A stretch of 64,000 nucleotides of DNA from Actinophytocola oryzae (GCF_004364325.1 NZ_SOCP01000003.1:1-64000), one strand, 5' to 3'. Shown: positions 38,496 to 48,605, counted from the first letter of the stretch. Program-made: numbers and translations. Notes: a model not told the origin generated them from the letters alone.

Positions 38496-41408
38496 GTGCG
38501 GAGCCGTTCCTCGATCCTGGTGGGCCGGGACCCCGAACTCAGGATCGTCGAGGACGCGCTGGCGTCGGCGCGCGCGGGCAGCGGGGGCGCGTTGTTCCTC
38601 GTCGGCGAGAGCGGCATCGGGAAGTCGCGCCTCGCGGCCGCCGCGTCGGACCTCGCGTTCGCCTCGGACATGGTGCTGCTCCGTGGCCGCGCCAGCGCGG
38701 TCGGTCCGATGGTACCCTTCCGCTCGCTCACCGAGGCGCTGCTTTCCTTGCTGCGCCGGGGCGAGCCAATCGACGTGGCCGCGCTCGGCCCGTACCGGCC
38801 AGTGCTCGCCCGCCTGATCCCGGACTGGGGCCCGCCCGCCGCCGAGCAGGCCGGCGGGTCGCTGGTGATTCTCGCCGAGGCGGTGCTGCGGCTCACCGCG
38901 CTCGTCGGCGCGGGGCACGGCTGCCTGATGGTGCTCGACGACCTCCAGGACGCTGACGCCGAGACGCTCGCCGTGCTCGAGTACCTGATCGACAATCTCG
39001 CCCACCAGCCGACACTGCTGCTCGGGCTGGTCCGCGCCGAGCCGTGCCAGGCCCACGAGGTCGCCAGGTCCTCGGCGCGGCGGGGCACCGGCCGGGTGCT
39101 CGACCTCGGCCGACTCGACCACGACGGGCTGGGCCGGATCGCCGCGTCCTGCCTGGACGTCGCACCCGCCGCGGTGCCGGAGGCGGCTGTCGAGCTGCTG
39201 TGGGCCGGGAGCGCCGGAAACCCCTTCCTCATCGAGGAGCTGCTCGGCGGGATGGTCGACAGCGGCCTTCTGGTCGAGGCCGGCGACGACTGGCGGATGG
39301 CCGAACGCGGCACCGCCGACATGCCGGTGTCGGTGGCGCGCACGGTCGCGAGGCGCGTCGAGGCACTCGGCCCGCAGGCCCGTGAGCTGCTGTCGGTCGC
39401 GGCCGTGGTCGGCGGCCGGTTCCCGCTCGCGATCGTCGGCGAGGTCACCGGGCTCCCCGACCGCGAACTGCTCAACTACCTGCACAGCGAGCACGCCACC
39501 CAGCTCGTCGCCGTCGACGACCAGATCCCCGACTGGTACGCCTTCCGCCACTCGCTGCTCGCCGAGGCACTGCTGACCCTGCTCACGCCGGTCGAACGTG
39601 CCCGGTTGGCGAGCCAGGTGGCGGACGCGGTCGAGGTCGTCTTCCCCGGCCTGCCGGGAGAGTGGTGCCAGGCCTGCGCCGCCCTGCGGCTGGACGCCGG
39701 TGACCTGCTCGCCGCGGGTCTGCTGTTCGCCGAGGCGGGCCGCCGCTACCTCGCGCAGGGCGCCGCCAACACGGCCGTCGCGCTGCTGGACCGGGCCTGG
39801 GACCTGCTCGCGGGCGCCGACCCCGGCCCGCGTGCGCTCACGCTCGAGTCCCTGCTCCACGCGCTCGCGGAGGCAGGGCTCGTAGAGCGGGCCATCGACT
39901 CGATCGCGATCCTCGACGAGATCGGCGGCCTCGACCCGCGTCGCCGCGCCGAGCTGCACACCCGCCTCGCGTGGGCGGCCGCCGTCGCCGGCCGCAGCGA
40001 GCACGGACTGTCCCAGCTGCGGGCCGCCAGGACGCTGCTCGGACCGAACGCCGCGGCCGAGGACCTCGCTCCGATCGATGTCGTGGCCGCCCACCTCGCC
40101 CTCGACGAGCCCGGCGAGCAGCAGCTGCGCACGGCCGAGGACATGGCCCGCCGCGCCGCGATCGTCGCCGAGGCCGTGCCGCTGCCGGTGGTCGCCTGCC
40201 AGGCCTGGCAGCTCGCCGGCCTGGTCACGAGGAGCCGCGACCCCGACGAGGGTACGGCGTGCCTGGAGCGCGCCAGGGAGCTGGCCGTTCGGCACGACCT
40301 GCCGATCTGGGAGATCCACGCACTGGTCAAGCTCGGCAACGACGACGCGCTGCGGGACGGCAGCATCGAGCGGCTGGAGCAGGCGAGGCGGCAGGCGACG
40401 ACCGCGGGTGCGGTGACCGCCCGCTACATCGCCGAGCAGAGCATCACGCTGTGCCTTGTCCTCAACGGCGACTTCGCGACCGCGGAGGCCATGATCGAGC
40501 AGGTGCTGTCGACGGCGGCCAGGCTCAAGCTGCTGGAGACGGTGCAGTTCCTGCTGCTCAACCGCGCGATCCTGGCCGCGCACCGGGGCAGGCGGCGCGA
40601 GATGGACGAGGCGCTGGTCGAGTTCCGGCGCTGGGAGGGCGACGTCCAGCCGCAGTACGCGTCCCGGGTGTACGGGTTGGGGCGCGCGTTCTGCGCGTTG
40701 CTCGAGGAGAACCGCGAGCGGGCGGTGACCGAGTTGGCCCAGGCGCTGCGGGCCGAGGAGGAGAACCCCACGGTCATGCAGCTCTCCGGCCGCTACGGCC
40801 TGCACCTGCTGCTGGGGTGCCTGGACGGCACGCTGGACTGGCCGGCGTTCGAGGAGCGCACGTCCGTGCCCGCGGCCGGGTTCCGGTGGGACCGGCTGTA
40901 CGCGTTGTTCGCCCGTGCCGTGCTCGAGGGCAGGGCCGGGCGGCACGACGAGGCGACGGGCTGCGTCGAGGAGGCCGTGAAGGTCGGCGCGCCATACGAG
41001 ATGGGCCGCCACCTGGGTTTGCGGCTGGTCAGCGAGGCGGCCCAGGCGGATGGCTGGGGTACGCCGGTGGACTGGCTGCGTGCGGCGGAAGAGTACTTCC
41101 ACAACGCGGACATCTCGCCGGTGGCCAGCGCGTGCCGGGGGCTGCTGCGGGACACCGGTGTCCGGGTCGGCCAGCGGCGCGGCGGGGTCGACGACATCCC
41201 CGCGTCGCTGCGGGCGGTCGGGGTGACGGCCCGCGAGTACGAGGTGCTGCTGCTGTTGGGCGACCGGCTGGCGAACCGGGAGATCGCGGACCGTCTCCAC
41301 CTGTCGACGAGGACGGTGGAGAAGCACGTCTCCGGGCTCATCACCAAGACCGGTCGCCCCAACCGCATCGCGCTCAGCGAGTTCGCGGCCGACGCCGTGC
41401 GGCGCTGA
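38496..41408 (+). CDS. LAL-type regulator (ATPase + LuxR helix-turn-helix)
   Basis: A 970-aa regulator of the large ATP-binding LuxR class. Walker A is VGESGIGKSRL at 36-46, and Walker B-like text is LMVLDDLQDADAE near 147. Long TPR-like helices follow. The C-terminal LuxR domain reads EYEVLLLLGDRLANREIADR then LSTRTVEKHVSGL. Such genes commonly sit in biosynthetic clusters as pathway activators. The GTG at 38496 has a weak AGGGTAAG site. It ends 3 bp from the convergent precursor gene, so it borders the lanthipeptide/polyketide run and is its probable activator. The 215-bp gap upstream holds its promoter and that of the glycosyltransferase. Confidence 0.87.
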   Translation: MRSRSSILVGRDPELRIVEDALASARAGSGGALFLVGESGIGKSRLAAAASDLAFASDMVLLRGRASAVGPMVPFRSLTEALLSLLRRGEPIDVAALGPYRPVLARLIPDWGPPAAEQAGGSLVILAEAVLRLTALVGAGHGCLMVLDDLQDADAETLAVLEYLIDNLAHQPTLLLGLVRAEPCQAHEVARSSARRGTGRVLDLGRLDHDGLGRIAASCLDVAPAAVPEAAVELLWAGSAGNPFLIEELLGGMVDSGLLVEAGDDWRMAERGTADMPVSVARTVARRVEALGPQARELLSVAAVVGGRFPLAIVGEVTGLPDRELLNYLHSEHATQLVAVDDQIPDWYAFRHSLLAEALLTLLTPVERARLASQVADAVEVVFPGLPGEWCQACAALRLDAGDLLAAGLLFAEAGRRYLAQGAANTAVALLDRAWDLLAGADPGPRALTLESLLHALAEAGLVERAIDSIAILDEIGGLDPRRRAELHTRLAWAAAVAGRSEHGLSQLRAARTLLGPNAAAEDLAPIDVVAAHLALDEPGEQQLRTAEDMARRAAIVAEAVPLPVVACQAWQLAGLVTRSRDPDEGTACLERARELAVRHDLPIWEIHALVKLGNDDALRDGSIERLEQARRQATTAGAVTARYIAEQSITLCLVLNGDFATAEAMIEQVLSTAARLKLLETVQFLLLNRAILAAHRGRRREMDEALVEFRRWEGDVQPQYASRVYGLGRAFCALLEENRERAVTELAQALRAEEENPTVMQLSGRYGLHLLLGCLDGTLDWPAFEERTSVPAAGFRWDRLYALFARAVLEGRAGRHDEATGCVEEAVKVGAPYEMGRHLGLRLVSEAAQADGWGTPVDWLRAAEEYFHNADISPVASACRGLLRDTGVRVGQRRGGVDDIPASLRAVGVTAREYEVLLLLGDRLANREIADRLHLSTRTVEKHVSGLITKTGRPNRIALSEFAADAVRR

Positions 41409-41411
41409 CGG

Positions 41412-41654
41412 TCACATCGTCCCGTCGGACACCTTCTCCTGCATGCTGCAGGTCGTGTAGGTGACGGCCACGGACGAGTCGTCGAACACCCCTGCCAGGC
41501 CCATCGCGACCGCACCCGCCGAGACGGCGAGGCCGGCGAGTGCGGCGGCCTGCAGCCCGAACGTCACGGCAGGCATCAGTCGGATCAGGGTCAGCCGGTA
41601 GTCGTACTGGACATGGTCGTTGGTGCTCGTTTCGGTGAGTTCCGCGTCCGACAC
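41412..41654 (-). CDS. Candidate lanthipeptide precursor (80 aa, single Cys)
   Basis: An 80-aa protein beginning at GTG 41654, 9 bp after GGGAGA and 36 bp past the LanM stop. The N-terminal ~25 residues are acidic and polar. A very hydrophobic Ala/Gly/Val segment (about 27-57) follows, then a polar C-terminus of 23 residues with SSVAVTYTTCSMQEKVS, holding one Cys (69) and several Ser/Thr. Its position makes it the best candidate for the LanM substrate: Ser/Thr before Cys69 could form one thioether ring. It lacks a clear double-Gly cleavage site, and the hydrophobic stretch is unusual for a leader, so a small membrane protein (for example immunity) is the alternative. Confidence 0.5.
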   Translation of the reverse strand: MSDAELTETSTNDHVQYDYRLTLIRLMPAVTFGLQAAALAGLAVSAGAVAMGLAGVFDDSSVAVTYTTCSMQEKVSDGTM

Positions 41655-41690
41655 CTTGGGGTCTCCCTTTTCTCGGTGAGTGCCACGCCG

Positions 41691-44567
41691 TCAGCGTGGC
41701 GTCGGTTCGAAGAGCAACACGGACGGCACGCGCTCGGCGAAACCGAGGCGCAGCAGCCCGTAGCCGATGCCGGCGAGTCCGTTGAGCAGGCCGGGGGTGG
41801 CCACCCCGCCGGGGGTTCCGCACGGCGTGCCGTGCCGGTCGATGGCGCCGGCGACCAGCTCGGCGCGGGTGTCCAGCTCGGCGGCGGCGTCGTGGCCTGC
41901 CGCGTGCAGTGCGACGAGCGCATCGGTCACGCCGAGCTCGCCGTGGCAGAGGGACAGGTCGTCGAGCACCGGGCGCTCCGTGAGCCGCCGGATGGCCTGG
42001 CGTGCCTCGGTCTCGTCGACCTCCCGTGCCCGCACGACGATGGGGCCGGGCGTGCCGGCACACCAGCTGAGGCCGCCGGTCGGGACGCAGGCCGCGGCCA
42101 GGTGCGCGGCGGGTGGGAGCGCGAGTTCCGCGTGGACGGACCTCATCGCGGCCCGGCACGCGGCCTCGCCCTCGGGAACCGCCGGGGCACGGGCGGCCAG
42201 CGCCACCGCGATGGTGGCCCACTCCTTCAGCTCGTCGTCGTCGAGCAGCGTCGACAGGCGGGCCAGGCCGTAGGCGATCCCCGCGAGGCCCTGCATGCCG
42301 CCCCGGCCGACGGCGGCGACCAGGTCCGGGCGGGTGGCGAGCGTGCGGTACAGCTTCGGGACCGACGACAGGGACCGCCGCGCGACGGTCGCGTAGCCGT
42401 CGATGCCGGTCAGCTCCGCCAGCTGCGCGAAGAACAGCGCCACGCCGGTGTAGCCGCCGCCGAGACCCGCGCCCATCGGGAGGAGCATCCACCTGCGGTC
42501 GTCCACCGGCTCCAGACCGAGCCAGCTCACCCGGCCGCGCTCGTGCACGCCCCTGGCGAGGATGTCGTCGGCGACCGCGCACGCCGCCGACAGGAGGCGC
42601 TCGGCGGGCGCGGGGGCGGGGGTGGCGGGCAGCGGGGCGGCGTCGCGGTGCTCGACCGTCGCACGCAGCGTGGCGAGGGTGGCCGAGATGATCCACTCCT
42701 GGGTGGCGCGGTCGGCGTCACACATGCCGTGGAGGATGCCCAGCGCGCTCGCCAGGCCGGGGCGGTCGAGCGCGTCCGGGACGTGCCCGCCGTCCGAGGA
42801 GGACAGCGCGGTCTCGTTGGTGCGGGCCGTGAACAGGGGCACGTCGTGGGCCCACAGGTCCGCCTGCTCGTGCCCGCACACCCGCCACCGCGCGGGGTCG
42901 GCGGCCGACTCGGCCCACAGCAGGTCGAGGGCGCGGTCGCGGTCGAGTGCGTCCCGCATCAGCTCGGGGCGGGTCGACTCGGCGAGGAGCGTGGCGTAGC
43001 CCCTGGTGTGGCGGAGCACCACGCGGACCTCGGCACCCGCGCACGCCTCCAGCAGGACGGCGAAGTCGTCGCGGTCGCGCCGGATCGCGTCGTAGCCGAG
43101 GCGGAAGCCGTCGAGGAGCGCCTGTTCGTGGGCGGCGGCGTCCAGCTCGCGGGTGCCGAGGCGGGGACGGTTGTCGGCGCCCGCGAACGTGCCGGTGCGG
43201 CGGACGAGCCGCAGCTCGCCGGTCTCGGCCTGCGCCCAGTCCAGTGTGGCGGTCTCGGCCCGCTGGCCTGCCTCGCCGCCGAGCCCGGACACCTCCACGG
43301 CGCCGTTCTCGCCCGCCACGACCATCGGCAGCAGGCCGGTGCGGTGGACGGAGTCGGCGAGGATCCTCGCGGCCGGGTCGGTGGTGCCCGCCGGCACGCG
43401 AAGTCCCGCCTGAAACAGCGACTCGGTGTCGACGAGGACGGGCTGGTCGCCGCTCGCGATGAGGTTCTCGCAGTGGACGTCGGCCGCGCGGACCACGTGC
43501 AGCAGGGCGAGGAGGGCGCCCTGGCGGCGGTAGAACGCCTGGGCCGCGTGCTCGTCGGCGAGGCCGTGGCGGGGGACGAACGCCATCCAGCCGTAGCCGG
43601 GGCGGACCAGGGCGGTCGGGGTACGCAGGTCCAGGCCGGGCACCTGGTCGTTCAGCCAGTCGACGAGGACGCCGAAGTGCTGGTGGACGGCCAGGTCACG
43701 GGGCTTGTAGACGACCTTGCGGCCGTCGGAGAAGGTGAGGATCGCGACGGACCGGCCGGACCGGTGGGTGTCGCCCGCGCCCGCCTCGACCTCGGTGAGC
43801 GGACCGGGGTCGGCGCCGCCGAGCAGGACGCCGAGGATCTCGCGCCGGTCGCTCTGGAACCGGCGGAGCAGCTCCACCGTGGACTCGGCGGCCTGGAGGC
43901 AGGTCTGGCCGAGGAGCCGCGCGAGCACGGGGTAGGCCGCGCAGAGTGCGCCGAGCCCGTCGGAGGTCGCGGTGCGCCTGGCGAAGTCCGCGAGACCGGC
44001 CGCTCCCCTGTTGTGCTCGTGCACGAGCGTCCTGGCGGCGATGGCCACGAGCCGCCGCGACAGCCGCGCGGCGAACCGCGCCATGACCGCGTCGAGGTCG
44101 ACCTGCCACGGCTCGACCAGCTCGAGCACCCGCTCGACCGCGCCGTCGACGAAGGGCCGCAACGGGACCGCGAACGCCTCCCGCCAGGTGTCCGCGTCGA
44201 CCTCGGCCGGCGTGTCCGCACGGCGCACCGCGCTGTCCACCGCGTCCACCCACTCCGGGCGGGCCAGGCGAGCGGTCACCTCCTCGGGGGTCTCCGCGAG
44301 GAGGGCCAGCAGGCGGGACTCGTCCATGCCGGTGGCGGTCAGGCGGCGGGCGAAGACCGATGCCCCCTGGCTCGCCCGCCACGCCGCCAGGCGGTGTTCC
44401 GCCTGGACGGACGGGCTGGGAATCGGGGCGGGACCGGCGAGGCGCTCGTGCAGCGCCACCCCGGCCGCCCACCAGTGTGGAGCGGTGAAAGGGTCCGCCA
44501 CCTGGGCCGCGAGTCCGAGCTGTGGGATCACGCCGGGTACGTTGCCAGCAACGACGCCCCGGGACAT
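41691..44567 (-). CDS. lanM: Class II lanthipeptide synthetase LanM
   Basis: A 958-aa two-domain enzyme. The dehydratase half (about 90-560) shows VAILTFSDGRKVVYKPRDLA, VHCENLIASGDQPVLVDTES and related kinase-like elements that phosphorylate and eliminate Ser/Thr. The cyclase half (about 590-958) is LanC-like with zinc ligands Cys836 (SWCAGTPG) and Cys874-His875 (LCHGELG). It makes lanthionine rings in a precursor peptide. Start ATG 44567 has no clear ribosome site and lies 35 bp after the flavoprotein stop. It is the second-to-last gene of the long minus-strand run, followed by the 80-aa candidate precursor. Confidence 0.92.
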   Translation of the reverse strand: MSRGVVAGNVPGVIPQLGLAAQVADPFTAPHWWAAGVALHERLAGPAPIPSPSVQAEHRLAAWRASQGASVFARRLTATGMDESRLLALLAETPEEVTARLARPEWVDAVDSAVRRADTPAEVDADTWREAFAVPLRPFVDGAVERVLELVEPWQVDLDAVMARFAARLSRRLVAIAARTLVHEHNRGAAGLADFARRTATSDGLGALCAAYPVLARLLGQTCLQAAESTVELLRRFQSDRREILGVLLGGADPGPLTEVEAGAGDTHRSGRSVAILTFSDGRKVVYKPRDLAVHQHFGVLVDWLNDQVPGLDLRTPTALVRPGYGWMAFVPRHGLADEHAAQAFYRRQGALLALLHVVRAADVHCENLIASGDQPVLVDTESLFQAGLRVPAGTTDPAARILADSVHRTGLLPMVVAGENGAVEVSGLGGEAGQRAETATLDWAQAETGELRLVRRTGTFAGADNRPRLGTRELDAAAHEQALLDGFRLGYDAIRRDRDDFAVLLEACAGAEVRVVLRHTRGYATLLAESTRPELMRDALDRDRALDLLWAESAADPARWRVCGHEQADLWAHDVPLFTARTNETALSSSDGGHVPDALDRPGLASALGILHGMCDADRATQEWIISATLATLRATVEHRDAAPLPATPAPAPAERLLSAACAVADDILARGVHERGRVSWLGLEPVDDRRWMLLPMGAGLGGGYTGVALFFAQLAELTGIDGYATVARRSLSSVPKLYRTLATRPDLVAAVGRGGMQGLAGIAYGLARLSTLLDDDELKEWATIAVALAARAPAVPEGEAACRAAMRSVHAELALPPAAHLAAACVPTGGLSWCAGTPGPIVVRAREVDETEARQAIRRLTERPVLDDLSLCHGELGVTDALVALHAAGHDAAAELDTRAELVAGAIDRHGTPCGTPGGVATPGLLNGLAGIGYGLLRLGFAERVPSVLLFEPTPR

Positions 44568-44602
44568 GCGTGGTAACTACGCAGATTTTCCCGGATGACT
44601 CA

Positions 44603-46102
44603 TCAGGAAACCGCCGGTCGCACGGACAGTGCGTGCCGGAACACGTTGAGTGGATCCCAACGGGACTTTACCCGTTGCAGCCGGGGGTAGTTGTGCCGGT
44701 GGTACAGCTCGTGCCACGGCACGCCGGACGTGTTCCACTCCGGGTCGGCGAGGTCGGCGTCCTGGTAGTTGACGTAGGACCCGTCGACGTGCTCGCCGGG
44801 CACCGGCACCCCGCCCGTGTCGGCGTACATGTCCCGGTAGAACCGCCGCTGCCAGTCCACGTGCCGCTCGTCCTCGTCGGCGTCCGACCACACCGACTGG
44901 TAGATCGCCTTCATCACCGAGTCGCGCTGCGCGATGGCCGTGTCCGTGTCCGACCTGGCGTGTGCGGCGCCGCCGTCGCCGTTGAGCAGGAACGACACCC
45001 TCGGGTTGCGGTAGTCGCGGGCGGTCAGGTGGCGGTAGGCGGTCGCGAGCTGGGTGTCGGTCAGGCCGGTACGCAGGTACGCGGCCTTCACCTTGATCCG
45101 CTGGCCCGACACGCCGTTCTCCGCCAGCGCGGAGAGCCACTCGGTGGACGCGAGCCACGGCAGCGTCCGCTCCTCCTGGACGAACGGCGCCTTCACGCCC
45201 TCCCTGACCGCGTCGAGGTGCGCGGACATCAGCTCTCGGGCGTCCGGCACGGTCGCGTCGACCTGTACGCCGAACGCGATGCCGTTGCCCTCCCTCCGGG
45301 TGGCCACGATCGCGCTCCACAGGGCCGTCTCCGGTGCCCCGGGCTCGCTGTGCCGCTCGTACCAGGTGCCGAAGTTCTTCAGCAGCCGCGAGAACGACGT
45401 CTCGTTCAGCCCGGCCCACGGCCAGAAGACCTCCTTGCCGATCACGGTCGCGGGCGGGCTCGGCAGCAGCGGGCCTTCCGGGGACCGCAGCCAGAAGCGG
45501 GTGACGATGCCGAAGCTGCCGCCGCCACCGCCCGCGTGTGCCCACCACAGCTCCCGGTTCGGGTCGTCCGGCTCACGGGTCGCCACGACCGCGTGCGCGT
45601 GCCCGTCCGCGTCGACCACGACGACCTCCACCGCGTACAGGTGGTCGGCCGCGTAGCCGTACCTGCGGGTCAGCGGCCCGTACCCGCCGCCCGTGAGGTG
45701 GCCGCCGACACCGACCGTCGCGCACGTGCCGCCGGGGAACGTGACGCCCCAGCCGGTGTACAGCGTCCGGTAGGCGTCGCCGAGGCGCGCGCCGGACCCG
45801 ACGACGAACGCGCCCATCGACGCGTCGAACCCCACCTGCGACAGCCGGGACACGTCGACCAGCACGCGGACGTCCCGGTGGGTCACGATGTCCTCGTAGC
45901 TGTGGCCGCCGCTGCGGACGGCGAGCCGCTTGCCCGCCGACACCGCCTCCTGGACGGTCTCGACGACGTCCTCCGTCGACGTGACGAGCCGGATGTAGTC
46001 GGGCGTGCCGACGTGCCGGTGGCTGCGCCCGAGCACGAGGTCGGGGTAACGCGGGTCGTCGGGGCCGATCGTGGTCGTGGGCAGGCCGACGGTGATCGTC
46101 AC
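44603..46102 (-). CDS. FAD-linked oxidoreductase (berberine-bridge-enzyme type)
   Basis: A 499-aa flavoprotein. The PCMH FAD-binding domain carries KRLAVRSGGHSYED, whose His is the usual FAD attachment site; at the second attachment position a Gly (HLTGGGYGPL) replaces Cys, so FAD is probably singly linked. The BBE tail closes it (YVNYQDADLADP, LYHRHNYPRLQRVKSRWDPL). It probably oxidises a C-H, C-O or C-N bond of the pathway product. The GTG at 46102 overlaps the previous stop by 4 bp. Confidence 0.88.
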   Translation of the reverse strand: MTITVGLPTTTIGPDDPRYPDLVLGRSHRHVGTPDYIRLVTSTEDVVETVQEAVSAGKRLAVRSGGHSYEDIVTHRDVRVLVDVSRLSQVGFDASMGAFVVGSGARLGDAYRTLYTGWGVTFPGGTCATVGVGGHLTGGGYGPLTRRYGYAADHLYAVEVVVVDADGHAHAVVATREPDDPNRELWWAHAGGGGGSFGIVTRFWLRSPEGPLLPSPPATVIGKEVFWPWAGLNETSFSRLLKNFGTWYERHSEPGAPETALWSAIVATRREGNGIAFGVQVDATVPDARELMSAHLDAVREGVKAPFVQEERTLPWLASTEWLSALAENGVSGQRIKVKAAYLRTGLTDTQLATAYRHLTARDYRNPRVSFLLNGDGGAAHARSDTDTAIAQRDSVMKAIYQSVWSDADEDERHVDWQRRFYRDMYADTGGVPVPGEHVDGSYVNYQDADLADPEWNTSGVPWHELYHRHNYPRLQRVKSRWDPLNVFRHALSVRPAVS

Positions 46103-47376
46103 AGCGCGACCCTCCAGTAGTCCTTCGAGACGCCGGGGAAGAAGCGGCTGATGGCCTGGTCGAGCGAGCTGCCGACGCGGGCGCCGGACACCATCTCCCT
46201 GGCCGCGCGCAGCGAGTCGCGGACGGCGGCGAACCCGTAGAGGGTCATGTGGCGCTCGAAGTCGCGGAGCGCGGCGAGCACGTCCAGGTCGCCCCGGTCG
46301 GCGGCCACCAGGTTGCGGCCGAGGTGCGCGGCGTTGTGCATCGCCACGCTGGCGCCGACGCCGCGGAACGGCGTCATGCTGTGGATCGCGTCGCCGAGCA
46401 GCGTGATGTTGGTGGTGGGCCAGCGTGGCACCGAGACCGACGTGAGGATGGGGACGACGGAGATCGACTCGACGGGCGAGCCGGTGATCATGGCGCCCAG
46501 CCTGGGGTGCCACGCGGCGGTCCGTTCCGCGACCATGTCCCGCAACGCCAGACCGTCCATCGAGGACAGTTCGCAGCCGGGGTACTCGCCTGCCACGAAC
46601 GCCCAGATCATGTAGCTGCTGGTGTTGTCGAACAGCACCGGGTCCACCGTGGACAGATCGGCCGAGTCGGCGCCGATGCCGTTGTGTGGCGCCACGGACT
46701 CGATGTCGTGCGGCGACACGAACAGCCCGCACCCGCCCGGCGCGAGCACGGTGTTGGGCCCGTCCAGCATGCGGGCGGGCAGCGTGCCGCGTGTCTCGGC
46801 GGTGAGCGGGTACTTGCCCGCCACGAGCGTGAGTCCGGTGTGGACCCGGTCGGCGTGCGGCAGGTACTGGCCACGCACCCTGGAGCGGGCGCCGTCCGCG
46901 CCGACCACGACGTCGGCCGTGACCGTGTCGCCGTTCACGAAGTGGCACGTGACCGTGCCGTCGGGGTTGCGTTCGTAGCGCTCGAACTCGTGGTCGTACT
47001 CGACGACGTCCGCCACGCCGTCGAGCAACAGCTGGTGCAGGGTGATGCGGCTGACCGAGTGGTAGGCCCACGCCGGGTCGTGCCTGCCGCGTGCGTCGTC
47101 GATGACGACCATCTCGTGGAGCTGCTCGTCGAGGAAGCCGAAGCCTGAGCTGTGCGCGCCTGCCGTGGCGAGGAACGCCCGCCACTTCTCGGGTGGCAGC
47201 ACGTCGTGCAGCACCCGGGAGCCGACCGGGTTGATGTGCAGCGAGTAGCCCTGCATGCGCTCGGTCCTCGCGCGGCTGCGCTCGTGCACCGAGACGCGGA
47301 CACCGGCCCGGTGCAGTACCTGCGCGAGGCACAGGCCGCCGGTGCCGCCGCCGATGATCGCCACATTCCCTATCAC
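46099..47376 (-). CDS. FAD-dependent aromatic-type monooxygenase
   Basis: A 425-aa class A flavin monooxygenase. Visible are the dinucleotide motif VAIIGGGTGGLCLAQVL at the N-terminus, the DG motif VVVGADGARSRVRGQYL near 155, and GDAIHSMTPFRGVGAS near 300. It likely hydroxylates or epoxidises an intermediate. The GTG at 47376 overlaps the previous stop by 4 bp (GTGA), and its stop overlaps the next start in the same manner. Confidence 0.87.
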   Translation of the reverse strand: MIGNVAIIGGGTGGLCLAQVLHRAGVRVSVHERSRARTERMQGYSLHINPVGSRVLHDVLPPEKWRAFLATAGAHSSGFGFLDEQLHEMVVIDDARGRHDPAWAYHSVSRITLHQLLLDGVADVVEYDHEFERYERNPDGTVTCHFVNGDTVTADVVVGADGARSRVRGQYLPHADRVHTGLTLVAGKYPLTAETRGTLPARMLDGPNTVLAPGGCGLFVSPHDIESVAPHNGIGADSADLSTVDPVLFDNTSSYMIWAFVAGEYPGCELSSMDGLALRDMVAERTAAWHPRLGAMITGSPVESISVVPILTSVSVPRWPTTNITLLGDAIHSMTPFRGVGASVAMHNAAHLGRNLVAADRGDLDVLAALRDFERHMTLYGFAAVRDSLRAAREMVSGARVGSSLDQAISRFFPGVSKDYWRVAL

Positions 47377-48605
47377 GACGCGCTCCCCACGGTTGCCGGG
47401 CGGCGGCTCCGCCGCATCCACTTGATCAACGCCGACAGCGACTCCGTGCTCGGCGTCTGCTCGTCGCGTGCGGTGCCGGCCATGCCCGCGAAGAACTTCG
47501 CGGTGCGCTCGGGGTCCTCCGCGACCTCACGCAGCATGTCGACCCGGTGTGGCGGGGTGGACAGCTTCCCGACCGACAGCGTGTCGTGGTAGTCGTCGAT
47601 CAGCGCGTCGTACCGCTGGGTCGCGAACCGCTCCAGTCCTCTCTGGACTGTCGGCGTGTCGGCGAGGTCGGCCGGGAGCGCGTCGGTGAGCAGTTCGGCC
47701 TGCAGGAACGCGTGGGTGATGCCCCGGGCGGTGATCGAGTCGCGGTGGTGGCCGGCGTCGCCGACGAGCACCCAGCCGGGGCCTGCCGCGGCACGGAAGA
47801 AGTTGCGCTGGTCGCCGGTGCCGTAGAGGCGATCGACCTGCCCGCCGGCCTGCATGCGTTGCCACAGCTCGGGTGCGGCGGTCGACACGTTCTCGGCGAA
47901 GGCGGCTGCCGCGTCGTGGCGGATCCGCTGGAACGCCGACTGCGGGAAGTACGCCTGCACGAGCGTCGCGCCGTCGTTGGTCGGCACGGCGCCGATCCAC
48001 TGGCCCGGCGCCTCGTAGAGTTCGAAGTGGTCGGTCGTGTCGGCGAAGAAGCTGTAGTAGACACAGGTCTTCGGCGAGTCCTCGACGATCATGGGTGCGC
48101 CCACGGCGTCGGCGACGGTCGAGCGCATGCCGTCCGCGCCGACGACGAGGTGGGCCCGCTCGACGCCGGTCTTGAGCCGTACGCCGACGACGCGGTCGCC
48201 GTCGAACTCGAGGCCGCCGACCGAGCAGCCCTCACGCAGCTCGACACCGGCCGCGACCGCGGCGCGGACGAGGATCTCATCGAGCACGGACCGGCGGGGC
48301 GCGTAGGCGGCGGTGGCGTCGCCGGTCGGGCCCGGCGCGCCGTCGAGGGTGACGGCGCCGGCACCGGGGGCGCCGATGCGGTAGCTGACCCGGTCGAGCG
48401 CGGGTGTGCCGGCCGCGACGACGTCGTCGAGCAGGTCCCACCGCATGAGGCGGGACACGCCCCGGGTGTTGATGTACAGAGTGGACAGTGTGTCGCGCGG
48501 GAACCTGGCCCTGTCGACGAGCAGGACCCTGTTCCCCCTGCGGGCGAGCAGCATGGCGGTGGTGGCCCCGGCGCACCGGGCGCCCACCACGATCGCGTCG
48601 TACAT
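47373..48605 (-). CDS. FAD-dependent oxidoreductase (geranylgeranyl-reductase/halogenase-like fold)
   Basis: A 410-aa flavoprotein. VVGARCAGATTAMLLARRG opens the FAD site, VVGADGMRSTVADAVGAP is the DG motif near 150, and VLVGDAGHHRDSITARGI the GD motif near 280. The halogenase Trp/Lys signatures are not seen, so oxidation or reduction of a double bond, or hydroxylation, is more likely. ATG 48605 is 5 bp after the tricorn stop. Confidence 0.85.
   Translation of the reverse strand: MYDAIVVGARCAGATTAMLLARRGNRVLLVDRARFPRDTLSTLYINTRGVSRLMRWDLLDDVVAAGTPALDRVSYRIGAPGAGAVTLDGAPGPTGDATAAYAPRRSVLDEILVRAAVAAGVELREGCSVGGLEFDGDRVVGVRLKTGVERAHLVVGADGMRSTVADAVGAPMIVEDSPKTCVYYSFFADTTDHFELYEAPGQWIGAVPTNDGATLVQAYFPQSAFQRIRHDAAAAFAENVSTAAPELWQRMQAGGQVDRLYGTGDQRNFFRAAAGPGWVLVGDAGHHRDSITARGITHAFLQAELLTDALPADLADTPTVQRGLERFATQRYDALIDDYHDTLSVGKLSTPPHRVDMLREVAEDPERTAKFFAGMAGTARDEQTPSTESLSALIKWMRRSRRPATVGSAS

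Noticed and set aside
47373..48605. Flavin-dependent halogenase
   Set aside because: The FAD motifs fit, but I do not see the halogenase WxWxIP-type signature, and no partner flavin reductase is evident.
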